A DNA stretch of 64,000 nucleotides from Arthrobacter_M sp030063245 (GTDB lineage: Bacteria > Actinomycetota > Actinomycetes > Actinomycetales > Micrococcaceae): positions 2,914,001-2,978,000 of the forward strand of contig NZ_CP180316.1 of assembly GCF_051131705.1 (NCBI RefSeq). Direction: 5' to 3'. Both the position numbers and the translations under genes were made by a program. This document shows positions 9,426-16,898 of this stretch, piece after piece. The notes beneath the pieces are model-generated. The model did no database searches and was not told the DNA's origin. It saw nothing but the letters and a program-made list of their open reading frames with translations. Position 1 is the first letter of the stretch, and every line of letters starts with the position of its first letter.

Positions 9426-10319
9426 TCAGGACGCGTTCAACGCGTCCGCACCCGCCACAATCTCGGACAGCTCCTGGGTGATTTCGCCCTGGCGGGCTGT
9501 GTTACGCAGTCGCGTGTACTTCTTGATCAGATCGGTCGCGTTGTCACCGGCGGACTTCATGGCCCGCTGGCGGGCGGCAAGCTCGCTGGCCGCTGCCTGC
9601 AGGAATGCGTTGAAGATACGGGATTCGATGTACCGGGGAAGCAACGCATCGAGCACCCGTTCCGTCTCCGGCTCGAACTCGTACAGCGGCAACAGATCCT
9701 CGGCGGTGGATGCCTGTTCCTCCACGACCTCAAGGGGCAGCAGACGCACCACGGTGGGAACCTGCACAACCATGGACTGGAAGCGGGTGGAAACGACATG
9801 GATCTCGTCCACGCCACCCTTCTCATAGTCCGTCGCGAAGGCCTTCAGGACGGCGGCTCCGACGTCCTGCGCTGTCTTGAACTCCGGCGCATCGGTGCCA
9901 CCGGTCCAGACCCGCTCGAATTCCCGCCCGCGGAAGTCGAAGTAGGCCTGTGCCTTGCGTCCGATCAGGAAGTATTGGATTTCCTTGCCCTCGGCGGTCA
10001 GCAGCTCGGTCAGAGCCTCGGCCTGTTTGAGCACGCTCGCGGAGTAGGAACCGGCAAGGCCGCGGTCCGACGTCACAATGACGACGGCGGCACGGCGGAT
10101 CTGTTCCGGTTCGGTGGTCAGCGGGTGATCAATTTCGGACTGTGATGCCACAGCCGAAACCGCGCGGGTGATGGCGTTCGCGTACGGCAGGGAAGATGCC
10201 ACACGTGCACGGGCCTTGCCGATGCGCGAGGTGGCGATCAGTTCCATCGCCTTGAAGATCTTGCGCATCGACGTGGTCGAGGTGATCTTCTGGCGGTAGA
10301 CCCGGATCTGGGCTCCCAT
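9426..10319 (-). CDS. atpG: ATP synthase F1 gamma subunit
   Basis: Gamma is the rotating shaft inside the alpha3-beta3 hexamer. The 297-residue protein begins MGAQIRVYRQKI, has SDRGLAGSYSA in the central Rossmann-like part and ends with the C-terminal coiled-coil helix (RQGEITQELSEIVAGADAL). Length and both helical ends are as expected. An 81-base gap containing a palindromic repeat separates it from atpA, an unusually bulky spacer for this operon. Confidence 0.97.
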   Translation of the reverse strand: MGAQIRVYRQKITSTTSMRKIFKAMELIATSRIGKARARVASSLPYANAITRAVSAVASQSEIDHPLTTEPEQIRRAAVVIVTSDRGLAGSYSASVLKQAEALTELLTAEGKEIQYFLIGRKAQAYFDFRGREFERVWTGGTDAPEFKTAQDVGAAVLKAFATDYEKGGVDEIHVVSTRFQSMVVQVPTVVRLLPLEVVEEQASTAEDLLPLYEFEPETERVLDALLPRYIESRIFNAFLQAAASELAARQRAMKSAGDNATDLIKKYTRLRNTARQGEITQELSEIVAGADALNAS

Positions 10320-10343
10320 AGTCTTCCTTTCCTGTGCTCCCGG

Positions 10344-10390
10344 TGGTTGAGCCTGTCGAAACCGCTCAAGGGTTCCGACAGGCTCAATCA
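10344..10390. repeat. Palindromic REP-like element between atpA and atpG
   Basis: The arm TGGTTGAGCCTGTCGAAACC (10344-10363) is matched by the reverse complement of 10371-10390 at 18 of 20 positions, with a 7-base loop. Elements carrying the core GAGCCTGTCGAAAC are, to my knowledge, scattered through intergenic regions of Arthrobacter and related actinobacteria. In the transcript it would form a stable hairpin between the alpha and gamma genes. Confidence 0.8.
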
Positions 10391-10400
10391 GCGAATGAAA

Positions 10401-12038
10401 TCAGCGCTTCTGCTTGACGATTTTCTCTTGGTCAACGTCGGAGCCTGACAGTGCGTCGTGCTCCTCATGTCCGGCACCCACCAGGCGGTCGTCGCCCTCG
10501 CCGAAGAAACCCTTCTTGAACTCCACAATGGAGGTCTTCAGCGCTTCGGCGGTGTCGTCGTCGAGCACATTGGTCTGCGCCAATGTGGTCAGCACCGACG
10601 AGCTGTGCCGCAGGTGCTCCAAGAACTCGGCTTCGAAGCGGCGAACGTCCTCCACCGGGACATCATCGAGGTAACCCTTGGTGCCGGCCCAGATGGAGAC
10701 CACCTGGTCCTCGATCGGGAACGGCGAGTACTGGCCCTGCTTGAGCAGTTCCATCAGCCGCGCTCCGCGGGTCAGCTGCTGGCGTGATGCGGCGTCCAGG
10801 TCCGAGGCAAACATGGCGAATGCCTGCATGTCGCGGTACTGGGCCAGGTCCAGCTTCAACGTTCCGGAAACCTTCTTCATCGACTTCACCTGCGCAGCGC
10901 CGCCCACCCGGGAGACGGAGACACCGACGTCCACGGCGGGCCGCTGGTTGGCGTTGAAGAGGTCCGACTGCAGGAAGATCTGGCCGTCGGTGATGGAGAT
11001 AACGTTGGTCGGGATGTAGGCGGAGACGTCGTTCGCCTTCGTCTCGATCAGCGGCAGGCCCGTCATGGAACCGGCGCCGAGCTCGTCGGAGAGCTTGGCA
11101 CAACGCTCCAGCAGGCGGGAGTGCAGGTAGAACACATCGCCCGGGTAGGCCTCGCGGCCCGGCGGACGGCGCAGCAGCAGCGACACGGCGCGGTAGGCCT
11201 CGGCCTGCTTGGACAGGTCATCGAAGACGATCAGGACGTGCTTGCCGCCGTACATCCAGTGCTGGCCGATGGCCGAGCCTGCATACGGGGCCAAGTACTT
11301 AAAGCCGGCCGGGTCGGACGCCGGGGAGGCGACGATGGTGGTGTACTCCAGCGCTCCGTTGTCCTCAAGGGTCTGCCGCACCGCGGCAATGGTGGACGCC
11401 TTCTGGCCGATGGCCACGTAGATGCAGCGGACCTGCTTCTGCACGTCCCCGGAGGCCCAGTTGGCCTTCTGGTTGATGATCGTGTCAATGGCGATCGCCG
11501 ACTTACCCGTCTGGCGGTCCCCGATGATCAGCTGACGCTGGCCGCGGCCGATCGGAATCATGGCGTCGATCGCCTTGAGACCGGTCTGCATCGGTTCGTG
11601 GACCGACTTGCGCTGTGTTACGCCGGGAGCCTGCAGCTCCAGTGCGCGCCGTCCCTCGGCCTGTATCTCGCCCAGGTCATCAATCGGGACGCCCAGCGGG
11701 TCAACAACGCGGCCCAGGAACCCGTCGCCGACGGGTACGGACAGAACCTCACCGGTACGGTGAACCTCCTGGCCCTCTTCGATGCCGGCGAAGTCACCAA
11801 GAACAATGACGCCGATTTCGCGTACGTCAAGGTTCTGGGCCAGCCCCAGCGTTCCGTCCTCAAAGCGCAGCAGCTCGTTGGCCATGACGGAGGGAAGACC
11901 CTCCACACGGGCGATGCCATCGCCGGCCGAGGTTACTCGGCCAACTTCAACGCGCTCGGCGTTGCCAGGCTCGTAGGACGCCGCAAACTCGTTCAACGCA
12001 TTACGGACGTCGTCGGCGTTGATGGTCAATTCGGCCAT
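10401..12038 (-). CDS. atpA: ATP synthase F1 alpha subunit
   Basis: Non-catalytic nucleotide-binding subunit of F1. The 545 residues contain the P-loop GDRQTGKSAIAID, ALEYTTIVASPASDPA, and the VGVSVSRVGGAAQ region with its conserved Arg near the catalytic site. The C-terminal extension after FKKGFF (GEGDDRLVGAGHEEHDAL) is acidic and somewhat longer than in enterobacterial alpha, as usual in actinobacteria. About 110 bases separate it from atpH. Confidence 0.98.
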   Translation of the reverse strand: MAELTINADDVRNALNEFAASYEPGNAERVEVGRVTSAGDGIARVEGLPSVMANELLRFEDGTLGLAQNLDVREIGVIVLGDFAGIEEGQEVHRTGEVLSVPVGDGFLGRVVDPLGVPIDDLGEIQAEGRRALELQAPGVTQRKSVHEPMQTGLKAIDAMIPIGRGQRQLIIGDRQTGKSAIAIDTIINQKANWASGDVQKQVRCIYVAIGQKASTIAAVRQTLEDNGALEYTTIVASPASDPAGFKYLAPYAGSAIGQHWMYGGKHVLIVFDDLSKQAEAYRAVSLLLRRPPGREAYPGDVFYLHSRLLERCAKLSDELGAGSMTGLPLIETKANDVSAYIPTNVISITDGQIFLQSDLFNANQRPAVDVGVSVSRVGGAAQVKSMKKVSGTLKLDLAQYRDMQAFAMFASDLDAASRQQLTRGARLMELLKQGQYSPFPIEDQVVSIWAGTKGYLDDVPVEDVRRFEAEFLEHLRHSSSVLTTLAQTNVLDDDTAEALKTSIVEFKKGFFGEGDDRLVGAGHEEHDALSGSDVDQEKIVKQKR

Positions 12039-12148
12039 CTGCAGTCCCTGCTCTCCTATTTCGCGATCACCGTTTGTTCACGATGACCTAGCTTTGACCG
12101 GTGCGGCTCAGATGACCGACGGTCGGTTTCGTCTCTTGCTGTTGGTGC

Positions 12149-13021
12149 CTAGCCGGCCAGCTGGCGGCGAAGCTCGCCGAGCCGGGAGATTACCGAAGCA
12201 TCCACTACTTCATCCCCCACCCGCACGCGTACTCCACCGATCAGCGTCGGATCAACGATGGTGTTGATCTTCAGCTCACGGCCGTAAAGGCCGTTGAGGC
12301 CCGCCTGCAGCCGGTCGGTCTGCTGCGCCGTCAAGGCGCGGCTCACGCTGACGTTGGCAATCCAGCGCTGCTGACGCCGCGCAGCCAGGCCAGCGAAGCG
12401 CTCAATGAGCTTCGTGACCTTGACCCCGCGTGGATTCACTATGGCCTGGCTGATCAACGTCCGGGCTTCCTCGCCTGCAGCAGGAACCAGCTTCAGAGCC
12501 AACGCGGTTTTAGCTGCATCACTCGCCTGCGGCTCCGCCAGTGCCCGCTGCACCTCGTGGCTTGATTCAACGGTCTGGTTGAAGGCGAACAAGTCGTTCT
12601 CCAAACGCTCCAGCCCGGTGAGGCCGGAAGCGGCGCCACCGGAGGCAGATCCGCCTGCAGCCGGGGCACCGGAAACTGCGGCTCCCGTCCGGTTTTCCGC
12701 AACGGCAATGGCCACGGTTGCGGCCACGGTTTCGAGTGCATCGCCGATGTCACGGGCAGCCGCCCAGCGCGATGCCGCAAGCTTGCCGACAATATCGCCC
12801 GCCTGCGCGGAGACCTTGCCGTTGACCAACTCGGCGACCAGTGCCGACTTCGAAGCACCGCTCCGGGACGGATCCGTCAGCGCGCGCCGCAGACCGGCCG
12901 AGCTGTCGACCGCACCGAGGACGCCGAAAAGCTCCTGCGCCAACGCCAGCGAGCCGGTTGGAAGCTGCACCTCCAATTCGGCCAGCGCCGTGGTCAGCGA
13001 TTCGCTCGATACACCTGCCAT
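12149..13021 (-). CDS. atpH: ATP synthase F1 delta subunit
   Basis: Delta caps the F1 head and ties it to the peripheral stalk. The 290-residue protein matches the actinobacterial delta: an N-terminal helical bundle (VSSESLTTALAELEVQL) and a C-terminal part with NPRGVKVTKLIERFAG and PTLIGGVRVRVGDEVVDAS. It is longer than the 180-residue E. coli protein, and an Ala/Gly/Ser tract around residues 115-140 (APAAGGSASGGAASG) adds some 20 residues. The ATG shares one base with the atpF stop (TAATG). Confidence 0.95.
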   Translation of the reverse strand: MAGVSSESLTTALAELEVQLPTGSLALAQELFGVLGAVDSSAGLRRALTDPSRSGASKSALVAELVNGKVSAQAGDIVGKLAASRWAAARDIGDALETVAATVAIAVAENRTGAAVSGAPAAGGSASGGAASGLTGLERLENDLFAFNQTVESSHEVQRALAEPQASDAAKTALALKLVPAAGEEARTLISQAIVNPRGVKVTKLIERFAGLAARRQQRWIANVSVSRALTAQQTDRLQAGLNGLYGRELKINTIVDPTLIGGVRVRVGDEVVDASVISRLGELRRQLAG

Positions 13022-13590
13022 TACTGGACTGCACCTGCGTTTTGCGTCGGCGTGCTCTGCTCTTCAAGGTCCGCCAGAAAACGGTCGACCACTCGGGTGG
13101 AACGCTCGTCGTCGTTGAGCGACTCGCCCACAATGCGGCCGGCAAGCGTCGTTGCCAGCGTGCCAACCTCGGCCCGCAGGGACACGACGGCAGCCTGACG
13201 CTCGGCGGCGATGGCCACCTGTGCCTGCTCCGTGATGCGGGCGGACTCGGCCGCAGCCTTGTCCTTGAGATCGGCCAGAATCCGGGCACCCTCGGCACGG
13301 GCTTCCTCGCGGATGCGATTGGCTTCGGCGCGGGCGTCCGTGAGCTGCTGCTTGTATTCACTCAGCGCCGCGGTTGCCTCGGCCTGTGCTTTCTCGGCCT
13401 TGGCAATGCCGCCTTCGATGGCTTCCGTGCGCTCGGCGAAGGTCTTCTCGAACATCGGTACAACAAATTTGAACACGATGAACATGAGGACCGCGAAGCC
13501 CACGGCAACAACCAGGATTTCCCACCCGTTAGGCACCAGGGGATTCTCGGCAGCCGCTTCAGAGGCGGCGGAAATCATGAGGTTTTTCAT
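13021..13590 (-). CDS. atpF: ATP synthase Fo b subunit
   Basis: The b subunit forms the peripheral stalk. The 189 residues contain one membrane segment at about residues 22-45 (ILVVAVGFAVLMFIVFKFVV) followed by a long charged, Ala-rich coiled coil (AKAEKAQAEATAALSEYKQQ), then the delta-contact region. Single-gene b, no b' partner, as in other Gram-positive operons. It overlaps atpH by one base and follows atpE by 45 bases. Confidence 0.96.
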   Translation of the reverse strand: MKNLMISAASEAAAENPLVPNGWEILVVAVGFAVLMFIVFKFVVPMFEKTFAERTEAIEGGIAKAEKAQAEATAALSEYKQQLTDARAEANRIREEARAEGARILADLKDKAAAESARITEQAQVAIAAERQAAVVSLRAEVGTLATTLAGRIVGESLNDDERSTRVVDRFLADLEEQSTPTQNAGAVQ

Positions 13591-13635
13591 ATTTCGCCCG
13601 TCCTATCTACTCGCGAATGAAGTGTTGCTGTCTCT

Positions 13636-13854
13636 TTACTTGAGAACGAACGCGAACACGAGGCCGAGGATGGCGAGGGCTTCGGTCAAGGCCAGGCCAA
13701 GGAAGGCGATGGGCTGCAGTACGCGCTGAGCTTCCGGCTGGCGCGCCACACCATTGATGTAGGCCGCGAACACCAGACCCACACCGATGGCTCCACCGAT
13801 CGCGGAAAGGCCGTAGCCGACGAGGTTGATCGAGCCGTTGATTGTGCCGTTCAT
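13636..13854 (-). CDS. atpE: ATP synthase Fo c subunit (proteolipid)
   Basis: The c subunit makes the proton-driven rotor ring. The 72-residue hairpin has two hydrophobic helices: the first is Gly/Ala-rich (LSAIGGAIGVGLVFAAYING), the loop is ARQPE, and the second carries the ion-binding carboxylate Glu in LALTEALAILGLVF. I placed the start at the ATG of 13854 (MNGTINGS) because AAAGGAAC sits just upstream; an in-frame ATG five codons earlier overlaps that ribosome binding site. Confidence 0.97.
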   Translation of the reverse strand: MNGTINGSINLVGYGLSAIGGAIGVGLVFAAYINGVARQPEAQRVLQPIAFLGLALTEALAILGLVFAFVLK

Positions 13855-13926
13855 AAAAGTTCCTTTCAAGATGCCCGCAGGCAGGTTGTTTGGTTCGATT
13901 TATCCCCCGGGGGGAATGCTGGAAAG

Positions 13927-14721
13927 TCAGTGCGTGTCCGCGTGGACAGCGCCCTCAATGTAGATCGCCGTGAGCAGGACAAAAACGTACGCCTGCAGCA
14001 CCATGATCAATGCTTCAAGCATGTACATCGCTATCGATCCGGCGAGCACCAGGACTGAGGCACCCTTCATCAATACACTTTCCTGCATGATGAGGAATTC
14101 AATGCCGGAGCCAGCAATCAGCACGATCAGGTGTCCGGCCAGCATGGTCGCGAACAAACGCAGGCTGTGCGTCATCGGGCGGACCAGGAAGTTGGAGATG
14201 ATTTCGATCGGAACCACCAGCGGCAGAATGTACCACGGCACGCCCGAGGGCACAACGGCCAGTTTCAGGTAACGAAGACCGTTCGCCTTGATGCCGACGC
14301 CGATCCAGATCACGTAGACAAGTGCCGCGAGGAAATAGGCTCCACCGACATGCGAGAAACTGGGCAACTGGATGAGCGGAATGGCGCCGTAAATGTTGTT
14401 GATCAGGATGAAGAAGAACAGCGAGAACAGCAGCGGCACGTACTTCATGAAGTCCTTGCCGCCGATCACATCCTTGGCCACCGAGTTGCGAACAAAGTTG
14501 TAACCCACTTCGCCGGCGAACTGCAGTTTCCCCGGGACAAGTTTGCCCTGCCGTGCCGCGGCCACAAAGAACCAGGAGATCAGGGCAACGGACAGGAGGA
14601 CCAGCAGCATCTGCTTGGTGAACTCGAAATCTCCGATGGTGAAGAGCGGTGCCAAGTGGCTGTTGACGCCGGGCGGGTTGAACGATCCACCCTCTTGGGC
14701 GGGGAGCGTAAGCGCGATCAA
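13927..14721 (-). CDS. atpB: ATP synthase Fo a subunit
   Basis: The a subunit holds the two proton half-channels. The 264 residues form a polytopic membrane protein with the essential Arg in MTHSLRLFATMLAGH and the EFLIMQES and LQAYVFVLLTAIYI segments near the C-terminus. Length and topology are normal. First of the structural atp genes; about 100 bases upstream lies the AtpZ-like gene. Confidence 0.97.
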   Translation of the reverse strand: MIALTLPAQEGGSFNPPGVNSHLAPLFTIGDFEFTKQMLLVLLSVALISWFFVAAARQGKLVPGKLQFAGEVGYNFVRNSVAKDVIGGKDFMKYVPLLFSLFFFILINNIYGAIPLIQLPSFSHVGGAYFLAALVYVIWIGVGIKANGLRYLKLAVVPSGVPWYILPLVVPIEIISNFLVRPMTHSLRLFATMLAGHLIVLIAGSGIEFLIMQESVLMKGASVLVLAGSIAMYMLEALIMVLQAYVFVLLTAIYIEGAVHADTH

Positions 14722-14818
14722 CGCGTTTCCTCTCTGCAGGGTCCGTACTCGGGCATGGGCCGGGGAAGCGGGCCTGCGGCCGCACCGTTACCCCCGGTGA
14801 TAGTGAAAACTTGTGGCA

Positions 14819-15154
14819 TTACGGCTGCTCAGATTTCTTTGTGCCCTCGACCGGCTGCGTTCCGGCAGCATCATTGGTGCGGTTGCGGAGGAGGCGGCGA
14901 GCGAAGGACAGATAGAAACCGCCGGCCAGACCTACGAAGGCTCCGGCCAGAACGAACCAGTTGGTTCCCAGCGCATTATCCAATCCCCACCCTATCAAAC
15001 TCCAGACGAGGGTTCCGCCAAGTACGTAGCTGAAAACGGCCAGTCCGGCGTTGTACCCGCCGTTGCCGGCGGGATCGGTGGTGCCCGACGAAGCGACCGA
15101 GACCCGCTCCCCGGCGCGGCCGTCCACGCCGTGGCTGCGATGGTGTTTAGACAC
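14819..15154 (-). CDS. AtpZ/AtpI-family small membrane protein
   Basis: A 111-residue protein with two hydrophobic segments (AGLAVFSYVLGGTLVWSLIG and WFVLAGAFVGLAGGFYLSFA), the glycine-rich hairpin pattern of AtpZ/AtpI proteins, which are thought to help assemble the c-ring or carry Mg2+. The start GTG at 15154 overlaps the end of the preceding gene by eight bases, implying coupled translation. The N-terminal 35 residues are polar (HHRSHGVDGRAGERVS). Position directly before atpB supports the call. Confidence 0.8.
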   Translation of the reverse strand: MSKHHRSHGVDGRAGERVSVASSGTTDPAGNGGYNAGLAVFSYVLGGTLVWSLIGWGLDNALGTNWFVLAGAFVGLAGGFYLSFARRLLRNRTNDAAGTQPVEGTKKSEQP

Positions 15155-15671
15155 TTTGCCCGTCCTCCGGCGTACTCCTGTTATCGGCAGCGAGAGTCCC
15201 GGCGCGGTGGGGCGCGGGATCATTGTAGAGCTGGTGGCGGGTGCGGCTGAAGGCGAAAACTTCGGTCGCCTGCCAGACAAGGACAATTACGACGGCGGCA
15301 ATAAAGAACCACGTGCCGTTCAGCCAGCCGGGGGCACCGAAAAAAAACAGCACCGCGGCGAAGCCGACAACCTTGACGAGATAAGTGACGAGAAAAACGC
15401 CGATGGCTCCCGAGGGGTTTTTTCGACCTACGAAGTGACCCACCAATAAACTGATGGCGAAGAAAAGCACCACGACTGCCGCCCCGAAGAGTACGCTGAG
15501 CACCCCCATTCCCCCGCTGGTGACGGCGGAGACGGCCGTCAGGATGACGACGACCGCCACGGCGGACACCGAGCAATATGCCAGGATGCGCAGCCACGGG
15601 GACGAGGTGGGTCCGGAGACAACGATCCGGCCCGGGGGCACTTGGCCGCCGGTGGCACTGGAGTCGTTCAT
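15147..15671 (-). CDS. AtpI-like four-helix membrane protein
   Basis: A 174-residue protein with about four membrane segments (ILAYCSVSAVAVVVILTAVS, VLSVLFGAAVVVLFFAISLL, AIGVFLVTYLVKVVGFAAVL, GTWFFIAAVVIVLVWQATEV), the size and topology of the actinobacterial AtpI upstream of atpB. I place the start at the ATG of 15671 (MNDSSATGG); the frame stays open upstream through a low-complexity Val/Ala/Glu repeat that I regard as non-coding. Two AtpI/AtpZ-type genes in tandem before atpB suggest each has a separate assembly role. Confidence 0.75.
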   Translation of the reverse strand: MNDSSATGGQVPPGRIVVSGPTSSPWLRILAYCSVSAVAVVVILTAVSAVTSGGMGVLSVLFGAAVVVLFFAISLLVGHFVGRKNPSGAIGVFLVTYLVKVVGFAAVLFFFGAPGWLNGTWFFIAAVVIVLVWQATEVFAFSRTRHQLYNDPAPHRAGTLAADNRSTPEDGQSV

Positions 15672-15884
15672 GAAAAAACCAATTCTCTTCAGGCTTTGGG
15701 CTGGAAGCCAGCGAAACAGGCGGCGTTTTTGCACCGCTTGAAATTCTACACGAGATAGAACTGATGCCCGCGCAACGACAGCCGACTCAACGGCTTCCGG
15801 CACAACTGCTTCCGGCTCAGCGACTGCCCGCACAACGGCTTCGCCGTCGCTCTGGTGCTGCCGGCCGGCGGACAGGATCTCATG

Positions 15885-16898
15885 CTACCCCTGCGCAGCC
15901 GCGCGGCGGCGGATAATCCGCTGAAAAATCGTGGGCGTGCGCAGATACAGCAGGACGACGACAGCGCAGAGAATCCCCATCGGCACCGACGCCGCCGCGC
16001 CACCCCTGGCTGCCAGCACTCCGAGGATGCCGGTCGCCACTGTGGCGGCCGTGACGACGGCCGTCGCCTGCAGATGGCTGAGCCCCACGATGGTCAGCCG
16101 CTGGTAGGCGTGCTGGCGGTGCGGCGCGTACCAGCGCTCCCCCGCGGCAATTCGCCGGATCAGCGTGACGAAGGTGTCCGCCAGATAGATCAGCACGGGC
16201 GAGAAGATGTACTCCACCGAAACGCCCGCCAGGAACGCCGCGACGGCGGTCACGGAAACCGCGGCGCCCAGCAGATAGCTGCCCACATCCCCGAGGAACA
16301 CGGCACCCCGGCCCAGGTTCCAGGGCAGAAATCCAGCGAACGCCGCGCCGATGGCCAGCCCCGCGTAAACCAGCCAGTCGTGCCCAGTGAAGTGTCCGGC
16401 CAGGGCATAGAACACCCCGACCACCAGGCCGTGCAGGCCGGAGATGCCGTTGATTCCGTCCATGAAGTTGGCAACGTTGATGTAGGCAGCCACGGCGATG
16501 GCGCCGGCCGGGATCCACCAGAAGGCGTGTCCGGGCGCCACCGTGGCCAGAGCCGCGGTGGAAACCAGGCCCAGGCCCAGCTGAAGGGCGGCCCGGATCC
16601 GCACGCCCAGCCCGCGCAGATCCTCGATCCAGCCGATGGTCGCCGCGGCCACCATCACGGCCAGGGCCACCAGCAGGGTAACGCGGTCAGCCGGGTCCAG
16701 CGGCGCAAAAAGGGCCGCAATCATCGCCGCGGCCAGTGCCCCGGCAACTGTGATGCCCATGCCGCGGATGGTGGGGATGCTGTGCGACGACCTGTCCGAG
16801 GGGATGTCGAGCACGCCGCGCCGCAGCAGCCAGGGCTTGACCGCCAAGGGCAGCAGCAGACTCAGGGCCAGTGCAAGCGCCGCAACCAGGACGGCCAC
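15885..16898 (-). CDS. MraY/WecA-family polyprenyl-phosphate sugar-1-phosphate transferase
   Basis: Membrane enzyme that starts a lipid-linked glycan by moving a sugar-phosphate from a UDP-sugar to undecaprenyl (or decaprenyl) phosphate. The 337 residues form about ten helices and carry the family's cytoplasmic motifs: SDRSSHSIPTIRGMG, the catalytic Asp in NFMDGINGISG, FLGDVGSYLLG, and PHRQHAYQRL. The position before atpI matches rfe/wecA of mycobacteria, but the partner epimerase next door points to a WbpL-like role in a specialised surface glycan. Its GTG start shares one base with the stop of that epimerase (TAGTG). Confidence 0.9.
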   Translation of the reverse strand: MAVLVAALALALSLLLPLAVKPWLLRRGVLDIPSDRSSHSIPTIRGMGITVAGALAAAMIAALFAPLDPADRVTLLVALAVMVAAATIGWIEDLRGLGVRIRAALQLGLGLVSTAALATVAPGHAFWWIPAGAIAVAAYINVANFMDGINGISGLHGLVVGVFYALAGHFTGHDWLVYAGLAIGAAFAGFLPWNLGRGAVFLGDVGSYLLGAAVSVTAVAAFLAGVSVEYIFSPVLIYLADTFVTLIRRIAAGERWYAPHRQHAYQRLTIVGLSHLQATAVVTAATVATGILGVLAARGGAAASVPMGILCAVVVLLYLRTPTIFQRIIRRRAAAQG

